A stretch of DNA of 35,269 nt from Geoalkalibacter sp. (lineage in GTDB: Bacteria > Desulfobacterota > Desulfuromonadia > Desulfuromonadales > Geoalkalibacteraceae), in NCBI RefSeq assembly GCF_030604225.1, contig NZ_JAUVWH010000013.1:1-35269 (forward strand), in the 5' to 3' direction. Positions 34,965 to 35,269 of the stretch are shown here, in pieces. The notes under the pieces were generated by a model, which had not been told where the DNA came from, did no database searches, and worked only from the letters and a program-made list of their open reading frames with translations. How positions within the stretch are numbered: position 1 is the first letter of the stretch; each line of letters begins with the position of its first letter. A program made the position numbers and the translations under genes.

Positions 34965-35269
34965 TCAGGAACCAGGCGCGACCGGCGCAACCTCCGGCGC
35001 GTCCGCACTCAGCCGCTGACGCAGGGCATCAAGCACCGCCTGCTGATAGGCCCCAAAGTGGTCCTGGCTGGTGAGGCGCGCCAAAAAGGCCTGGGGACCG
35101 CGAATGCTGCTTTGCATGACAATCAGCGTTTCGCCCTCCACGGGCGTCAGGCGCAGGCTGGTGCGGGTGGTGCTGCCCAGCACCCCGTCGCGCACCCAAC
35201 TGAGCTTGCGCTCGGCCACCACCGTCTCGATGATGGCCGGCTTCTTGCCCGGATCCCCTTGCAGGGACA
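34965..35269 (-). CDS. SRPBCC/START-like protein, C-terminal part
   Basis: The frame enters from the window edge and runs 100 codons to the stop at 34965. The pattern SWVRDGVLGSTTRTSLRLTPVEGETLIVMQSSIRGPQAF alternates strands as in the second half of an SRPBCC (AHSA1 or polyketide-cyclase-like) ligand-binding fold. It is followed by a C-terminal helix (FGAYQQAVLDALRQRL) and a proline-rich tail. Such proteins bind hydrophobic ligands. The family call rests on pattern only, and the start lies outside the window. Confidence 0.5.
   Translation of the reverse strand, partial: SLQGDPGKKPAIIETVVAERKLSWVRDGVLGSTTRTSLRLTPVEGETLIVMQSSIRGPQAFLARLTSQDHFGAYQQAVLDALRQRLSADAPEVAPVAPGS

Overview
The window is a gene-dense, GC-rich, almost entirely housekeeping stretch of a Gram-negative chromosome. 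LptD implies an outer membrane with LPS. Citramalate synthase for isoleucine, the tilS-ftsH-folP-cdaA-ybbR-glmM-pdxJ-acpS order, a P460-type c-heme protein and an accD-folC-lptD run together suggest the Desulfuromonadales/Geobacter branch of the former Deltaproteobacteria (Desulfobacterota). This placement is inferred from gene content and remembered synteny, not from a search.

Layout. Positions 1-2287 (minus) hold a pyruvate dehydrogenase operon, E1-alpha then E1-beta then the 5' end of E2, with a degenerate inverted repeat between E1-beta and E2. Divergently, 2457-4568 (plus) encodes a FadJ-type enoyl-CoA hydratase/3-hydroxyacyl-CoA dehydrogenase. A DUF4197 lipoprotein and a 3' remnant of a LysE/RhtB exporter follow on the minus strand. 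The most accessory-looking part is the plus-strand block 5785-9919: a P460 cytochrome, a secreted Pro-rich coiled-coil peptide, a three-TM protein, a membrane-anchored winged-helix protein translationally coupled to an alpha/beta-hydrolase-OsmC fusion, and an HDOD protein closed by a strong bidirectional terminator.

Positions 10008-25931 are a continuous minus-strand series of 16 genes, many with 4-base stop/start overlaps: tilS, ftsH, folP, cdaA, ybbR/cdaR, glmM, pdxJ, acpS, nnrED, a CBS protein, tsaE, lpd, lysC, cimA, a ComEA-like HhH protein and a 51-residue zinc ribbon. They link tRNA lysidine and t6A modification, envelope proteolysis, folate, c-di-AMP, UDP-GlcNAc supply, PLP, ACP activation and NAD(P)HX repair. 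Just upstream lie two CAU-anticodon tRNAs (initiator fMet and a second Met-like tRNA) with their own promoter and terminator.

Positions 26309-35269 (minus) hold a partial SRPBCC-like protein, trpA, accD, folC, lptD, a secreted ComEA-like HhH protein, ftsB, argS and a SPOR protein. No rRNA, CRISPR array, intact insertion sequence, prophage or recognisable defence locus is visible. The best candidates for something new are the small membrane-protein/winged-helix module, the repeat hairpin inside the pdh operon, and a polyproline-encoding hairpin at the ybbR-glmM junction.
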